64,000 bases of DNA from Serpentinimonas raichei (GTDB lineage Bacteria; Pseudomonadota; Gammaproteobacteria; Burkholderiales; Burkholderiaceae_C), in contig NZ_AP014568.1 of assembly GCF_000828895.1 (NCBI RefSeq), positions 875,858 through 939,857 of the forward strand, given 5' to 3'. The translations under genes and the position numbers were made by a program. The notes under the pieces are model-generated. The model had not been told where the DNA came from. It searched no databases and was given only the letters and a program-made list of their open reading frames with translations. Of the stretch, positions 53,257 to 62,447 are shown piece by piece. Numbering within the stretch: the stretch's first letter is position 1; every line of letters begins with the position of its first letter.

Positions 53257-56238
53257 TCAGGTGCGCGGTGTGGGTGCGGCCTGCGGTGGGTCAGCTCCCA
53301 GCACCAGATCGACGTGGTCGAGCTCATCCGGCTTGAGGGTGCTGAGGTAGGCCATGAGCTGCGCATCGGCTATGAAATCGGCGCCGCTTTGGGCCTGCAA
53401 AATCGCATCGGGTAGCTGCGGCCGAGCCACCACGAAACCTTGCACGTAGTCCACCCCAATTTCGGCCAGCGTTTCCACCGTTGCAAAATCCTCGGCCCAC
53501 TCGGCGATGGTTTTCATGCCTAGGTTTTGCGCCAAGCTGACGATCGCCTCGACGATGGCTATGTTGGCGGGGTGCTGGTTCATGTTGACGATGAAGCTGC
53601 CGTCAATCTTCAGTAAATCGGCTGGCAATTCCTTGAGATAGGAAAACGAGGTGTAGCCCGCACCAAAATCGTCCAGCGCCACTTTGGCGCCCACTGCACG
53701 CACCCGGTCGATGAAGCGGCGGGTGTTTTCCATATCGTGCAAGGCCACACTCTCGGTGATTTCGAGGCAGATTCGCTGCGCCACGCTGCGGTGGCGTTCG
53801 AGCATGATGAACACATCGTCTATGAAGCGTTCATCATTGAGCGAAGCGCCACTAAAATTGATGCAGACAAAGCGGTTGAGCGACAGCTGTTCCTGATGCT
53901 GTTCCAGCCAGTTCAAGGTCTTTGATAAAACCCATCGATCAATCATGCCCATGCGGCCGGCAATTTCGGCGGCATGAATCAGGCGTGCAGTGGGAATGAG
54001 CGCACCATGGGCGTCCTGCATGCGCAGCAAGACCTCAAAATTGAGCGATTCATACGGGCTGCGCAGCGACATGATGGGCTGCATTTCCAGAAACAGTCCG
54101 GCTATGGATGACTGACTGGCCAGCTGCTCGACCAAGAGCAGTTCGGTCTCGTGGTCTGTAAAAACATTCGAGTTGCGGTCGAACACCACCAGCGCGTTGC
54201 CTTGGCCTTTTTTGGCCATGCGGCAGGCATGATCAGAGGTCGAGACCACATCTTTGGCCAGGCTTCCCGCCGCCACTTCAATCAAACCGATGGAGCTGCG
54301 CACCTGAAAAGCGCGTTCGCCGACTTGGCAGGGGTTGCCGCCGATCTGCTGTAGGATTTCACGGCACGTGGCTTCGGCAACTGCCAGCGGGGTATTGGGC
54401 ATCACAAATAGAAATTCATCTCCACCCACGCGGCCCAAGTGCATCTCTGGCCCCAGCGGAATTTGGGCGCGTTGGCAAACGGTCTGCAGCACCGCGTCCC
54501 CAGCCGCGTGACCGTAGAGGTCGTTGATGAGCTTGAATCGGTCCAGATCGAGGTAGGCGACAGCCAATGGTTTGCCAAGCCCAATGTCCGAGATGCTGGA
54601 ATTGAGAATCTGCTCGATGCCGTGCCGGTTGAGGACCTTGGTTAGGGTGTCGTGATGGGCCAAGAACTTCAGGTTTTCGGTGGCTAGGGATTTTTCAGTG
54701 ATGTCTTGGAAGGTGCCTTCAATTTTGTCGCCAGCCCGGGTGGCGCGCACCTGGAAGCGCCGCGGCGTTTGATCGGGGTGCTCAATTATCACCTCCAGTT
54801 CGGCGGTCGAGCAGGTTTGTGTTTGCTCGAGCAGGGCTTGCCAGTGCGCAGAACCAAAGCGTTGCGGCCAGGTTTGTTTGCGCAATGCCGGATCGCTGGT
54901 CTGGAGCATGTTCAGCAAGGCCGGATTGGCGCTGCTTAGGCTTCCGTCCAAATCAAGGGTGAACAGACCGATGGGTATCACTTCATAGGTGTGTTGCAGC
55001 TCGGCCTGCGCAGCCAGTTTTTGTAGCTGGGCTTGCCGCATCTGTTCAGCAATGGCCAGCGAAGCGAGCAAGCTTGATGCCAAGGCGGCGGTGAGGCTGT
55101 TGAAGCTGCCGATCCAGCCTTTAAGTCCTAATGCGGCTGCCGCAACTTCATAAAGGCTTGCAAAAAGGGCGATGCCAATTGATGCTGCGTACCACAAGGC
55201 TACTCGAGATTGGGTGCGAAGCAATATTCGGGTGAGCATGAATAGCAAAATAGCCACACCCAAACCAGTAAAGACCCATATTAATGGTAAAAAATGCGCA
55301 TAGGGTAGGGTGAGCGCCAGCAGCAGCAAGGGTGGGCAAGACCATTTGGCGACATTGATCAATATTTTATATCCAACTCCACTGAGTTCTTCCTTAAATA
55401 GAGAAATAAACAATGTAAATGTAACCACGTAATACAAAGCCAGCGTCAACGGTCGCATGGTTTGCTGCCATGCAAACGGGATGGTATGCCCCAGCCATTG
55501 CTGATCCCAGCCCATCGAGAGCGCGGCCATGCGCAGGTTCACCACCAGCCAGGCGGCAAACAGGATGTAGGTGCGGTTGCGGTTGATGAAGCCGGCAATC
55601 AGGGTAAAGAGCGCCAGCACCAGAATGCCGCCATCGAGCAGCCCCGAGCCGCGGTGGAATTGCAATTCGCGCGAGGACAGTTCGGCCGCGGCCCACTGCA
55701 GGGCGCTGATGCGCCCCGGGCCCACCAGCACGGTGCGACACAGCAGGGCTTGGGCACCGCTGGGGTCGAGGGCAAAGCCGGCGCGGACCGGCAGGATGGA
55801 ACCTTGTGGCGGCGTAGTCCGCGAAGCTGCGCCCAGGATTTGCAGGGTGCTGGCGTTCCAGCAACTCAGGCTGTAGGTGTGGCGTGAGGGGAATTCGATC
55901 CGAATGGCTTGGGTCGCGGGCAAGGGTTGCAGCAACAGCCAAAAGGGTGACTCTTGCAATTCGGTGTCTTGCTGTGGAACGGGGGCTGGTGCGGCTTGCC
56001 TCAGTTGCTGCAGCGCATCGGAGGCTTGCCAATTTCCTTGCGTGTCTTGCAGCACCTGAAAATTCAAGGCCTTGCCTTGAGCGGCCGTGTAGGGGCTGTG
56101 CCAGTTCCAGAGCGCCCACAGGGTCAGCAGGCCGAACAAAACAGGAAGCCAAAAAACCGAAAGCCCCAGCAGCAAACGATCCAAGCCCTGATTGAGGCGA
56201 GGCAGCCGAACCGATGGCGGGAGCGAAAGTGGAGGCAT
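53257..56238 (-). CDS. 7TM-PAS-GGDEF-EAL protein (c-di-GMP turnover)
   Basis: 993 residues. An N-terminal helix is followed by a periplasmic 7TMR-DISM-like ligand domain (about 55-190) and seven membrane spans (about 195-385). Next come a PAS domain (about 405-515), a GGDEF domain with RVGGDEFLFV intact (605-609) and an EAL domain (about 715-965). The EAL motif is written EVL (Glu735), but catalytic partners are present: INFSGASL, LEITESV, DDFGAGYTSFSYLKE, LLKIDGSF, TIAEWAED, VQGFVVARP. Both synthesis and hydrolysis are therefore possible, with a periplasmic small molecule as likely input. Confidence 0.93.
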   Translation of the reverse strand: MPPLSLPPSVRLPRLNQGLDRLLLGLSVFWLPVLFGLLTLWALWNWHSPYTAAQGKALNFQVLQDTQGNWQASDALQQLRQAAPAPVPQQDTELQESPFWLLLQPLPATQAIRIEFPSRHTYSLSCWNASTLQILGAASRTTPPQGSILPVRAGFALDPSGAQALLCRTVLVGPGRISALQWAAAELSSRELQFHRGSGLLDGGILVLALFTLIAGFINRNRTYILFAAWLVVNLRMAALSMGWDQQWLGHTIPFAWQQTMRPLTLALYYVVTFTLFISLFKEELSGVGYKILINVAKWSCPPLLLLALTLPYAHFLPLIWVFTGLGVAILLFMLTRILLRTQSRVALWYAASIGIALFASLYEVAAAALGLKGWIGSFNSLTAALASSLLASLAIAEQMRQAQLQKLAAQAELQHTYEVIPIGLFTLDLDGSLSSANPALLNMLQTSDPALRKQTWPQRFGSAHWQALLEQTQTCSTAELEVIIEHPDQTPRRFQVRATRAGDKIEGTFQDITEKSLATENLKFLAHHDTLTKVLNRHGIEQILNSSISDIGLGKPLAVAYLDLDRFKLINDLYGHAAGDAVLQTVCQRAQIPLGPEMHLGRVGGDEFLFVMPNTPLAVAEATCREILQQIGGNPCQVGERAFQVRSSIGLIEVAAGSLAKDVVSTSDHACRMAKKGQGNALVVFDRNSNVFTDHETELLLVEQLASQSSIAGLFLEMQPIMSLRSPYESLNFEVLLRMQDAHGALIPTARLIHAAEIAGRMGMIDRWVLSKTLNWLEQHQEQLSLNRFVCINFSGASLNDERFIDDVFIMLERHRSVAQRICLEITESVALHDMENTRRFIDRVRAVGAKVALDDFGAGYTSFSYLKELPADLLKIDGSFIVNMNQHPANIAIVEAIVSLAQNLGMKTIAEWAEDFATVETLAEIGVDYVQGFVVARPQLPDAILQAQSGADFIADAQLMAYLSTLKPDELDHVDLVLGADPPQAAPTPRT

Positions 56239-56340
56239 AAACTGGGCTTGACCCGGTGTGATGGTTTCTCCCTTTCGACAGCAGCCGGATTATGCGTCCA
56301 AAATCGCCCGATTCCGCACTTGTGCCACACTCTGGCGCTT

Positions 56341-58608
56341 ATGGACAAACCCGAACTGGCGCGCCATGCGCTGGCCAGCTACGACCGGCTGCTGCAACTC
56401 GACCCTGGGTTGCGACCGCGGCCGGGGCAGCGCCTGATGGCGGAACAAGTGGCGCAGACCTTTAGCCTTGCCGATCTGGGGCCGACGGCGGCCTCGCCGG
56501 CGCTGCCCGGGGTCAAGCCAGAGCGTGCGGTGGCGGTCATTCAGGCCGGTACCGGGGTGGGGAAGTCGCTCGCCTACTGCGCGCCGGCCCTTGCCATGGC
56601 GCTCCAGCGCAACACGCGCTTGCTCATCAGCACCGCCACGGTGGCCCTGCAAGAGCAACTGGTGCACAAGGATTTGCCCGCTTTGGCGGCGCAGTCGGAG
56701 CAGCCCTTTCGGTTTGCCCTGGCCAAGGGGCGCGGGCGCTACGTGTGCAAGCTCAAGCTGGAGCGCCAGTTGTCCCGTTTGGGAGGGGCGCGCACCAGTG
56801 ACGGCGCCGCCGAGGAGGATGTGCACGAAGACGATTGGTTTCTCGAGGCCCAGCCGGCCCCGCAGGGTCAATCCGATGACCTAGCCGTTTTATCGGCCCT
56901 GCAAACCGAATTGGCCAGTGGTCGCTGGGGGGGCGATCTGGACACCTTGAGCCAAGCCCCGGATGGCCGTGTCTGGCAGTCGGTGGCGGTGCAAGCCAGT
57001 TCTTGTGCGGCGCGCCATTGTCCGGTCTACCACCAGTGCAGCTATTTTCAGCAGCGCAAGGAGCTGGTGGGGGCGCAGGTGATTGTGGTCAACCACGACT
57101 TGCTGCTCAGCACCTTGGGCTCGCGCACCTTGCCCGAGCTGGACAATTGCCTGCTGGTGATCGACGAGGCGCACCACCTGCCGGCCGTCGCATTGGAGCA
57201 GTTTGCCAGCCGCATGGACTTGAGCCGCTTGGGCTGGATCGAGCGGCTGGCTCAGCGCGCCCTGCGCACCGGCGCCTCCTTGGGGCTGGACGAGTTGGCC
57301 GCCGTTCCCGGCCACGCGGCGGCGCTGCGCTCGGCGATGCAAGAGCTGGCGCGCTTGGTGGTGCTTCAGTTTGGTACCGAACTGGGTGGCGTGCCGCTTT
57401 CACAAAGTGCCTCGGCCACTGCGGGTGCTCGCCAAGCCGCCTTGGCTGCCTCGGGGGCGGCAGGCACGGGGTTTGCCACCGAGCGCGTGGCCCGCCTTGG
57501 TGCAGGCCAAACGCCGCCCGCGCTGCTCGAGCCCCTGAACGCTTTGTTGCGCAGCGCGGGCGCTTTTATCGATTTGCTGCGGCTGCTGGCCAAGGCCTTG
57601 CGCGCCGAAATGCGCGATCAGCCCCAGCAGTCGCGCCAACTGGCCACCCAGTACGCCCAGTTGGGCAGCTTGACGCCGCGCCTAGAGGCCGCGCACGAGA
57701 CCGCGCGCCTGCTGTTGCAACAACCCACCGAGGGCGCCGAGCCGGTGGCCAAATGGTTTGGCTGGCAGTCGGCGGGAGCGGATGCGGCGCTGATGGCGCA
57801 CGCCAGCCCCACTTTGCCTGGCAGCACCCTGCGCCAGCACCTGTGGGGCTCGGTGCGCACGGCGGTGCTGACTTCGGCCACCTTGAGCAGCGGCGGCCGC
57901 TTTGATTATTTTTTGCGCGAATCCGGCCTCGATCACGACCCCGACGTCTGCGCCCTCGAGGTGCCCAGCCCCTTCGATTTCAGCCGCCAAGGGCGCATCG
58001 TGCTGGCCAGCACACGCGCCGATCCCAAAGACGCGAGCGCCTTCAATGCCGAGCTGGTATGCAGCCTGATGCAGGATTTGGCTTGCGTGCGCCACGGGGC
58101 GCTGGTGCTGTTCACCTCGCGCCTGCAGCTGCGGCTGGCTTGCGAGGCGCTGCCGCCGGCATTGCGACCGCTGGTGCTGGTGCAAAACGAGTTGCCGCGC
58201 CAGCGCCTGCTGCGCCTGCACACCGAACGGGTGGCGACCGGGCAGCCCTCGATCATCTTTGGCATGCAGACTTTTGGCGAGGGGCTGGACTTGCCGGGCC
58301 GGCTGTGTGAGGATTTGTTCATCACCAAGCTCCCCTTCGCCCCGCCCGACGACCCGGTGGGTCAGGCGCGCGCCGAGTGGCTGCGCGCTGCCGGGCGGGA
58401 TCCGTTTCAGGAGCTGGTGCTGCCCGCCGCTGCGATCCGGCTGGCGCAGTGGGTGGGGCGCGCCATACGCACCGAAGACGACCGGGCGCAGGTCTATTGC
58501 TACGACCGGCGCCTGCACCAGAGCCGCTTTGGCCAGCAGTTGCTGGCCGGGCTACCGCCTTTTGAGCGGGTGCTGCGCCCGCTCCAGTCTGCATTCGCCC
58601 CGCTTTGA
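56341..58608 (+). CDS. dinG: DinG/YoaA-type ATP-dependent helicase with Fe-S cluster
   Basis: 755 residues, XPD-like superfamily 2. Motif I VIQAGTGVGKSLAYCAPA, motif II VIDEAHHLPA, motif VI QWVGRAIRTEDDRAQV. Putative Fe-S cysteines: YVCKLK and ASSCAARHCPVYHQCSYF, the four-Cys set of DinG. ATP-dependent 5'-3' unwinding of D-loops, R-loops or G-quadruplexes is expected. The start is ATG 56341; the frame is open far upstream but that part is antisense to the GGDEF-EAL gene. Confidence 0.92.
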   Translation: MDKPELARHALASYDRLLQLDPGLRPRPGQRLMAEQVAQTFSLADLGPTAASPALPGVKPERAVAVIQAGTGVGKSLAYCAPALAMALQRNTRLLISTATVALQEQLVHKDLPALAAQSEQPFRFALAKGRGRYVCKLKLERQLSRLGGARTSDGAAEEDVHEDDWFLEAQPAPQGQSDDLAVLSALQTELASGRWGGDLDTLSQAPDGRVWQSVAVQASSCAARHCPVYHQCSYFQQRKELVGAQVIVVNHDLLLSTLGSRTLPELDNCLLVIDEAHHLPAVALEQFASRMDLSRLGWIERLAQRALRTGASLGLDELAAVPGHAAALRSAMQELARLVVLQFGTELGGVPLSQSASATAGARQAALAASGAAGTGFATERVARLGAGQTPPALLEPLNALLRSAGAFIDLLRLLAKALRAEMRDQPQQSRQLATQYAQLGSLTPRLEAAHETARLLLQQPTEGAEPVAKWFGWQSAGADAALMAHASPTLPGSTLRQHLWGSVRTAVLTSATLSSGGRFDYFLRESGLDHDPDVCALEVPSPFDFSRQGRIVLASTRADPKDASAFNAELVCSLMQDLACVRHGALVLFTSRLQLRLACEALPPALRPLVLVQNELPRQRLLRLHTERVATGQPSIIFGMQTFGEGLDLPGRLCEDLFITKLPFAPPDDPVGQARAEWLRAAGRDPFQELVLPAAAIRLAQWVGRAIRTEDDRAQVYCYDRRLHQSRFGQQLLAGLPPFERVLRPLQSAFAPL

Positions 58609-58645
58609 ACAAGACTTGGGCAGACCGGGCAAGCAGTCCGGGGTT

Positions 58646-59077
58646 TCAGGCCCCAGCTGGAGGAAACTTCTTGTACCAAGCCCCATAGGCCCAGCAAGCG
58701 GCGCAAAACGAGAACGCCCATTCCAGCGTGGCAAAAATCACCAGCATGGTAGCCGGCACCATCCACAGGTTGCTGCCCGAGAGGAACAGCGCCAGCGACA
58801 CGCTGCTGGCAATGAACAGCACCTTGTTGGCAAACATTTTGGCGCCCGCGTCTTCGAGCTTGCCGGCGCAGTTCAGGCGCAGCATGAGCGCTTTCCATGC
58901 GTAGTGCGAGGGGCAGCGGTGGTGCCCGACAAAGCCGCGCACCAACCCGAGCGCGACCAGCAGCGCCATCAGCCACGGTAGGTTGAGCGCCAGCGCCAGC
59001 GCGGCCACGGCGGCAGTGAGAAAGGCTTCAAGGCGGATCACGTTGGACCAGACCTGGGGGACGTCGAAACGCAGCAT
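58646..59077 (-). CDS. DUF4395 membrane protein
   Basis: 143 residues with about four hydrophobic segments. LRFDVPQVWSNVIRLEAFLT at the start and several conserved Cys residues (HHRCPSHYAWK, LNCAGKLEDAGAKMFANKVL, FSFCAACWAYGAW) fit DUF4395. The function is unknown; the paired cysteines suggest redox or thiol chemistry. ATG 59077 is preceded by CAGGAGTC. Convergent with the helicase gene and divergent from dcd (96 bp). Confidence 0.82.
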   Translation of the reverse strand: MLRFDVPQVWSNVIRLEAFLTAAVAALALALNLPWLMALLVALGLVRGFVGHHRCPSHYAWKALMLRLNCAGKLEDAGAKMFANKVLFIASSVSLALFLSGSNLWMVPATMLVIFATLEWAFSFCAACWAYGAWYKKFPPAGA

Positions 59078-59173
59078 ATGAGACTCCTGAAAAACGGGTA
59101 GGGGTATTGTAGCGTGTTCTTGGGAAGCGTGCACTGTGCCGACCCTACAATCGAAGGCTAACGGAGTGCAGCT

Positions 59174-59740
59174 ATGAGCATCAAGAGCGACAAATGGATC
59201 CGCCGCATGGCCGAGCAGCACGGCATGATCGAGCCCTTCGAGCCGGGGCAGGTGCGGCAGGCGGATGGGCAAAAAATCATCAGCTACGGCACCAGCAGCT
59301 ACGGTTACGACATCCGTTGCGCAGGCGAGTTCAAGGTCTTCACCAACATCCACAGCACGGTGGTGGACCCGAAAAACTTCGACGCCAAGAGCTTTGTGGA
59401 CTTTGAAGGCCCGCACTGCATCATTCCGCCCAATAGCTTTGCGCTGGCGCGCACGGTGGAGTATTTCCGCATCCCGCGCAATGTGCTCACCATCTGCCTA
59501 GGCAAGAGCACCTATGCGCGCTGCGGCATCATCGTCAACGTCACACCCTTCGAGCCCGAGTGGGAGGGCTATGTGACGCTGGAATTTAGCAACACCACGC
59601 CGCTGCCGGCCAAAATCTACGCCGGCGAGGGCTGCGCCCAGGTGCTGTTTTTCGAGAGCGACGAGGTGTGCGAGGTATCCTACAAAGACCGGGGCGGCAA
59701 ATACCAAGGTCAGCAGGGCGTGACGCTGCCGCGCGCCTGA
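59174..59740 (+). CDS. dcd: dCTP deaminase
   Basis: 188 residues; converts dCTP to dUTP for thymidylate synthesis. [60 protein letters not shown], and the catalytic Glu in [20 protein letters not shown]. All functional regions intact, family length. SD-like ACGGAGTGC lies upstream of ATG 59174. Confidence 0.96.
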   Translation: MSIKSDKWIRRMAEQHGMIEPFEPGQVRQADGQKIISYGTSSYGYDIRCAGEFKVFTNIHSTVVDPKNFDAKSFVDFEGPHCIIPPNSFALARTVEYFRIPRNVLTICLGKSTYARCGIIVNVTPFEPEWEGYVTLEFSNTTPLPAKIYAGEGCAQVLFFESDEVCEVSYKDRGGKYQGQQGVTLPRA

Positions 59741-59796
59741 GCCACCGTTGCCGTCGCAGATTTCAAACCAGCCCACCTCGGCCAATCCTTCGCGCC

Positions 59797-60168
59797 ATGT
59801 CCGACCTCGATTTGTTTGGCTTCGGCCCGCAGCCCAGCGGCGAGCCCGAGCGCTCCTACCCGCGCCGCGACCGCATCATCAAAGGGCGGCCGCTGCGCCA
59901 GACTTGGGACTTGCTCGATGCGTCTTTGCAAGGTGCGCGCGTGCTCAGCAGCGGCCTGTGGCGCTGCGAGGTGGGTGAATGGGCGATCGCTTTCGGCCCG
60001 ACCGAGCGCGAGGTATTTACGGTGCTCGAGGGGCGCTGTCGCATCCGGCGCGACGACGGCAGCCACGAGGAAGCCGGCCCGGGCCAGACGCTGCACATCC
60101 CGCCCGGCTTCACGGGTTCATTTCAGGTGTTGGAGCCGGTGCTCAAGGTCTATGTGATCGTGGAGTAG
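59797..60168 (+). CDS. Cupin-domain protein
   Basis: 123 residues with one small cupin barrel (about 50-120): FGPTEREVFTVLEGRCRIRR is the first cupin motif and LHIPPGFTGSFQVLEPVLKV the second. The usual metal-binding His residues are mostly replaced (Glu and Thr), as in DUF861/EutQ-like cupins. The ligand is unknown. Start 59797. The 3' end overlaps the tctE-like gene by 19 bp on the opposite strand. Confidence 0.8.
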   Translation: MSDLDLFGFGPQPSGEPERSYPRRDRIIKGRPLRQTWDLLDASLQGARVLSSGLWRCEVGEWAIAFGPTEREVFTVLEGRCRIRRDDGSHEEAGPGQTLHIPPGFTGSFQVLEPVLKVYVIVE

Positions 60169-61601
60169 GGCGGCTCCACCAAGGGCAGCCGCACGCACGC
60201 GCGCAGCCCAAGGGGGTGACCGCGCTCGTCGAGACGGTTTTGCAAGTCGATCTGGCCGCCCAGCGTTTGCACGATGCCGTGGCAAATGGCCAGCCCAAGG
60301 CCCGAGCCATGCGGGGCGTGGGCGGCACTGTGGAAGGGCTGAAAGGGGTTGTCGAGCAGTTCCTGTGGCAGGCCGCCGCCGCTGTCTTCGATGGTGAGCT
60401 GGCCACACCCAGTGCCGGGCTGGGTGTGCAGTTCGATGCGCAGCGCACCGCCCGGCGCCGAGTGGCGTATGGCGTTGTGCAGCAGGTTGCGCGCCAGCTC
60501 TTTGAGCGACCACTCGTGTGCCCGCACGCGCATGGTTGCGGCTGCGGGGTCGAGCCTCCACTCGAAATCCAGCTGCTTGTCGGCCACCAGCGCGGCCACA
60601 TCCAGTGCCACCGTGCGCAGCGCCTCGGCCCAGACGACCACCGGCACGTCGGACTGAATGCGCAACTGCTCGATCTTGGCCAGCGCAAGCATCTGGTTGG
60701 CCAGTTCGGTGGCGCCATCGACGGTTTGCATCATTTCGCGCAGCGCCAACTGGGTCTCGACGTCGCCGCGCAGGGCCGATTGCAGTTGGGTGCGCAACAC
60801 CGCCAGCGGTGTCTTGATCTGGTGCGAGGTGTCGCGGATGAAGCGCTTTTGATGCTGCAACAGCTCACTCAAGCGGGCCATGTGTTGGTTGGTGGCTTGC
60901 ACCAAGGGCAGCAGCTCGGTTGGGGCGGCGGTGCTGTCGAGCGGGCTGAGGTCGTTTTCAGGACGTTCGGCCAAGGCGGCGCTGAGTCGGCGCACCGGCA
61001 AGGTGGCGCGCTGCACCGCCACGTACACCACCAAGCCGATCAGGGCGATCAAGAGGCTCTGGCGCCACACCATGTCGAGCAAGATCTGGCGCGCCAGGGT
61101 TTGACGCAGCTCCAGCGTTTCGGCCACTTGGATGGTGGCCATGCCCAGTCCATGCACCCCGGCCACGGGTTGCAGCAACACCGCCACGCGCACCGGCACG
61201 CCTTGGTAGTGGTCGTCGTAGAAGTGCACCAGCGCGGCGTACAGGGTGCGCTGGGGCAGCGTGCCATCCCAAGGCGGCAGATCGGCAAAGCCCGACACCA
61301 GCTCGCCCGAGAAGCCGGTGACGCGGTAGTACAGGCGGCTGCGGTTGTCGGCCTCGAAGGCTTCCAGCGCGGCGTAGGTCAGGGAGCCCAGCAGCCGGTG
61401 GCCAAGTTTGGCATCGGGCACCACCTCGAGCTGTTCCCCGATCGCCTTCGCGCTGGCCAGCAGGGTGCGGTCGTAGGCGGTGTCGGCCGCACTCAGGGCC
61501 TGCTGGTACAGCACATAGGTGTTGAGCACCAGAAAAGCCAGCACCGGCAGCAAAATGCCCAACAGCAACTGGTTGCGCAGCGAGCTTGGGGTTAGGTTCA
61601 T
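60150..61601 (-). CDS. tctE: Sensor histidine kinase, TctE type
   Basis: 483 residues. Two membrane helices (LGILLPVLAFLVLNTYVLY and QSLLIALIGLVVYVAV) bracket a periplasmic domain of about 135 residues. HAMP-like linker, H-box RDTSHQIKTPLAVLRTQ, N-box LARNLLHNAIRHS and G-boxes EDSGGGLP and GSGLGLAICHGIV. Expected to sense a tricarboxylate. Its start overlaps the tctD stop by ATGA. Confidence 0.93.
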   Translation of the reverse strand: MNLTPSSLRNQLLLGILLPVLAFLVLNTYVLYQQALSAADTAYDRTLLASAKAIGEQLEVVPDAKLGHRLLGSLTYAALEAFEADNRSRLYYRVTGFSGELVSGFADLPPWDGTLPQRTLYAALVHFYDDHYQGVPVRVAVLLQPVAGVHGLGMATIQVAETLELRQTLARQILLDMVWRQSLLIALIGLVVYVAVQRATLPVRRLSAALAERPENDLSPLDSTAAPTELLPLVQATNQHMARLSELLQHQKRFIRDTSHQIKTPLAVLRTQLQSALRGDVETQLALREMMQTVDGATELANQMLALAKIEQLRIQSDVPVVVWAEALRTVALDVAALVADKQLDFEWRLDPAAATMRVRAHEWSLKELARNLLHNAIRHSAPGGALRIELHTQPGTGCGQLTIEDSGGGLPQELLDNPFQPFHSAAHAPHGSGLGLAICHGIVQTLGGQIDLQNRLDERGHPLGLRACVRLPLVEPPYSTIT

Positions 61602-62293
61602 TCTAGGCTTTTGAGCAAATAGCCCAAGCCGCGCAAGGTCACGAGTTCGACGCCGAGGTGGGCGATTTTCTTGCGCAGCCTGTACACCACCACCTCGACC
61701 GCATCGGGCTGGATTTCATCGGCGTGGGGAAACACCCGCTCCAGCAATTGCTCCTTGGCGATGGCCCGCCCCGGGCGCTCCAGCAGGGCGCGCAGCAGCG
61801 CCGCTTCGCGCGGTGCCAGATCGAGCGCCCGGCCCTCGAAATACACCGCGCCACTGTCGGGGTCGGCGCGCAGGCCGCCAAACGCGGGCAGTGTGCCAAC
61901 GCCGGCTGCGCTGCCGGGCGTGGCGGCACCGCTCTGGCTGCGCCGGTGCAGGGCGCGCACGCGGGCCTCGAGTTCGTCGAGGTCAAAGGGCTTGGGCAGG
62001 TAGTCGTCGGCCCCAGTCTTGAGGCCGAGCACGCGGTCGCCCACGGTGCCGCGGGCGGTGAGGATGATGACCGGGGCGGCAAAGCCGGCTTGGCGCGCTT
62101 TCTGCAACACCTGCAAACCGTCTAGCCCGGGCAGGGTCAGGTCGAGCAGCACCACGTCGGGGGCGCTGGCGGCCCATGCATCGAGGGCTTGGCGGCCGTC
62201 GCCACACAAGGCCACTGCGATGCCGCGCCGCTGCAAGGAACGCTGCAGGCTGGCCTGCATGGCGAGGTTGTCTTCGATCAGCAGCAGCTTCAT
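61598..62293 (-). CDS. tctD: OmpR-family response regulator, TctD type
   Basis: 231 residues. Receiver domain with acidic pocket at Asp8, phospho-acceptor Asp51 (VVLLDLTLPGLDGLQVL) and Lys in DDYLPKPFDL; C-terminal winged helix (APREAALLRALLERPGRAIA, VVVYRLRKKI). Partner of the kinase encoded immediately downstream. The divergent tctCB genes are its likely target through the repeat at 62383-62402. ATG 62293. Confidence 0.93.
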   Translation of the reverse strand: MKLLLIEDNLAMQASLQRSLQRRGIAVALCGDGRQALDAWAASAPDVVLLDLTLPGLDGLQVLQKARQAGFAAPVIILTARGTVGDRVLGLKTGADDYLPKPFDLDELEARVRALHRRSQSGAATPGSAAGVGTLPAFGGLRADPDSGAVYFEGRALDLAPREAALLRALLERPGRAIAKEQLLERVFPHADEIQPDAVEVVVYRLRKKIAHLGVELVTLRGLGYLLKSLE

Positions 62294-62310
62294 GGTGTCG
62301 GGAGAATTAT

Positions 62311-62324
62311 CGTTCGATCGAACG
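62311..62324. promoter_or_regulatory. 14-bp palindrome in the tctD-tctC intergenic region
   Basis: CGTTCGATCGAACG, perfectly symmetric, 18 bp upstream of the tctD ATG. May be an operator for an unlinked regulator or a chance palindrome. Confidence 0.35.
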
Positions 62325-62382
62325 CCTGCTGGTGTGGGCCGGGGTTTGCCAGGGCAGCGGTATGCGGGTAAATCCCGATCTG

Positions 62383-62402
62383 TTTGACAGCGCTTTGACA
62401 GC
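62383..62402 (+). promoter_or_regulatory. Direct repeat, candidate TctD-binding site
   Basis: TTTGACAGC-GC-TTTGACAGC: two identical 9-mers with an 11-bp repeat, the usual one-turn spacing of OmpR-family dimers. It lies 46 bp upstream of the tctC ATG, where it could activate transcription. Confidence 0.7.
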
Positions 62403-62447
62403 CTGAGGGCGCAACATCGCGGCATTCCAAAACCTAGGAGATCCACC

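Noticed and set aside
55954..56340. Upstream extension of the DinG-type helicase
   Set aside because: Lies over the start of the GGDEF-EAL gene on the other strand and has no conserved sequence; ATG 56341 is normal.
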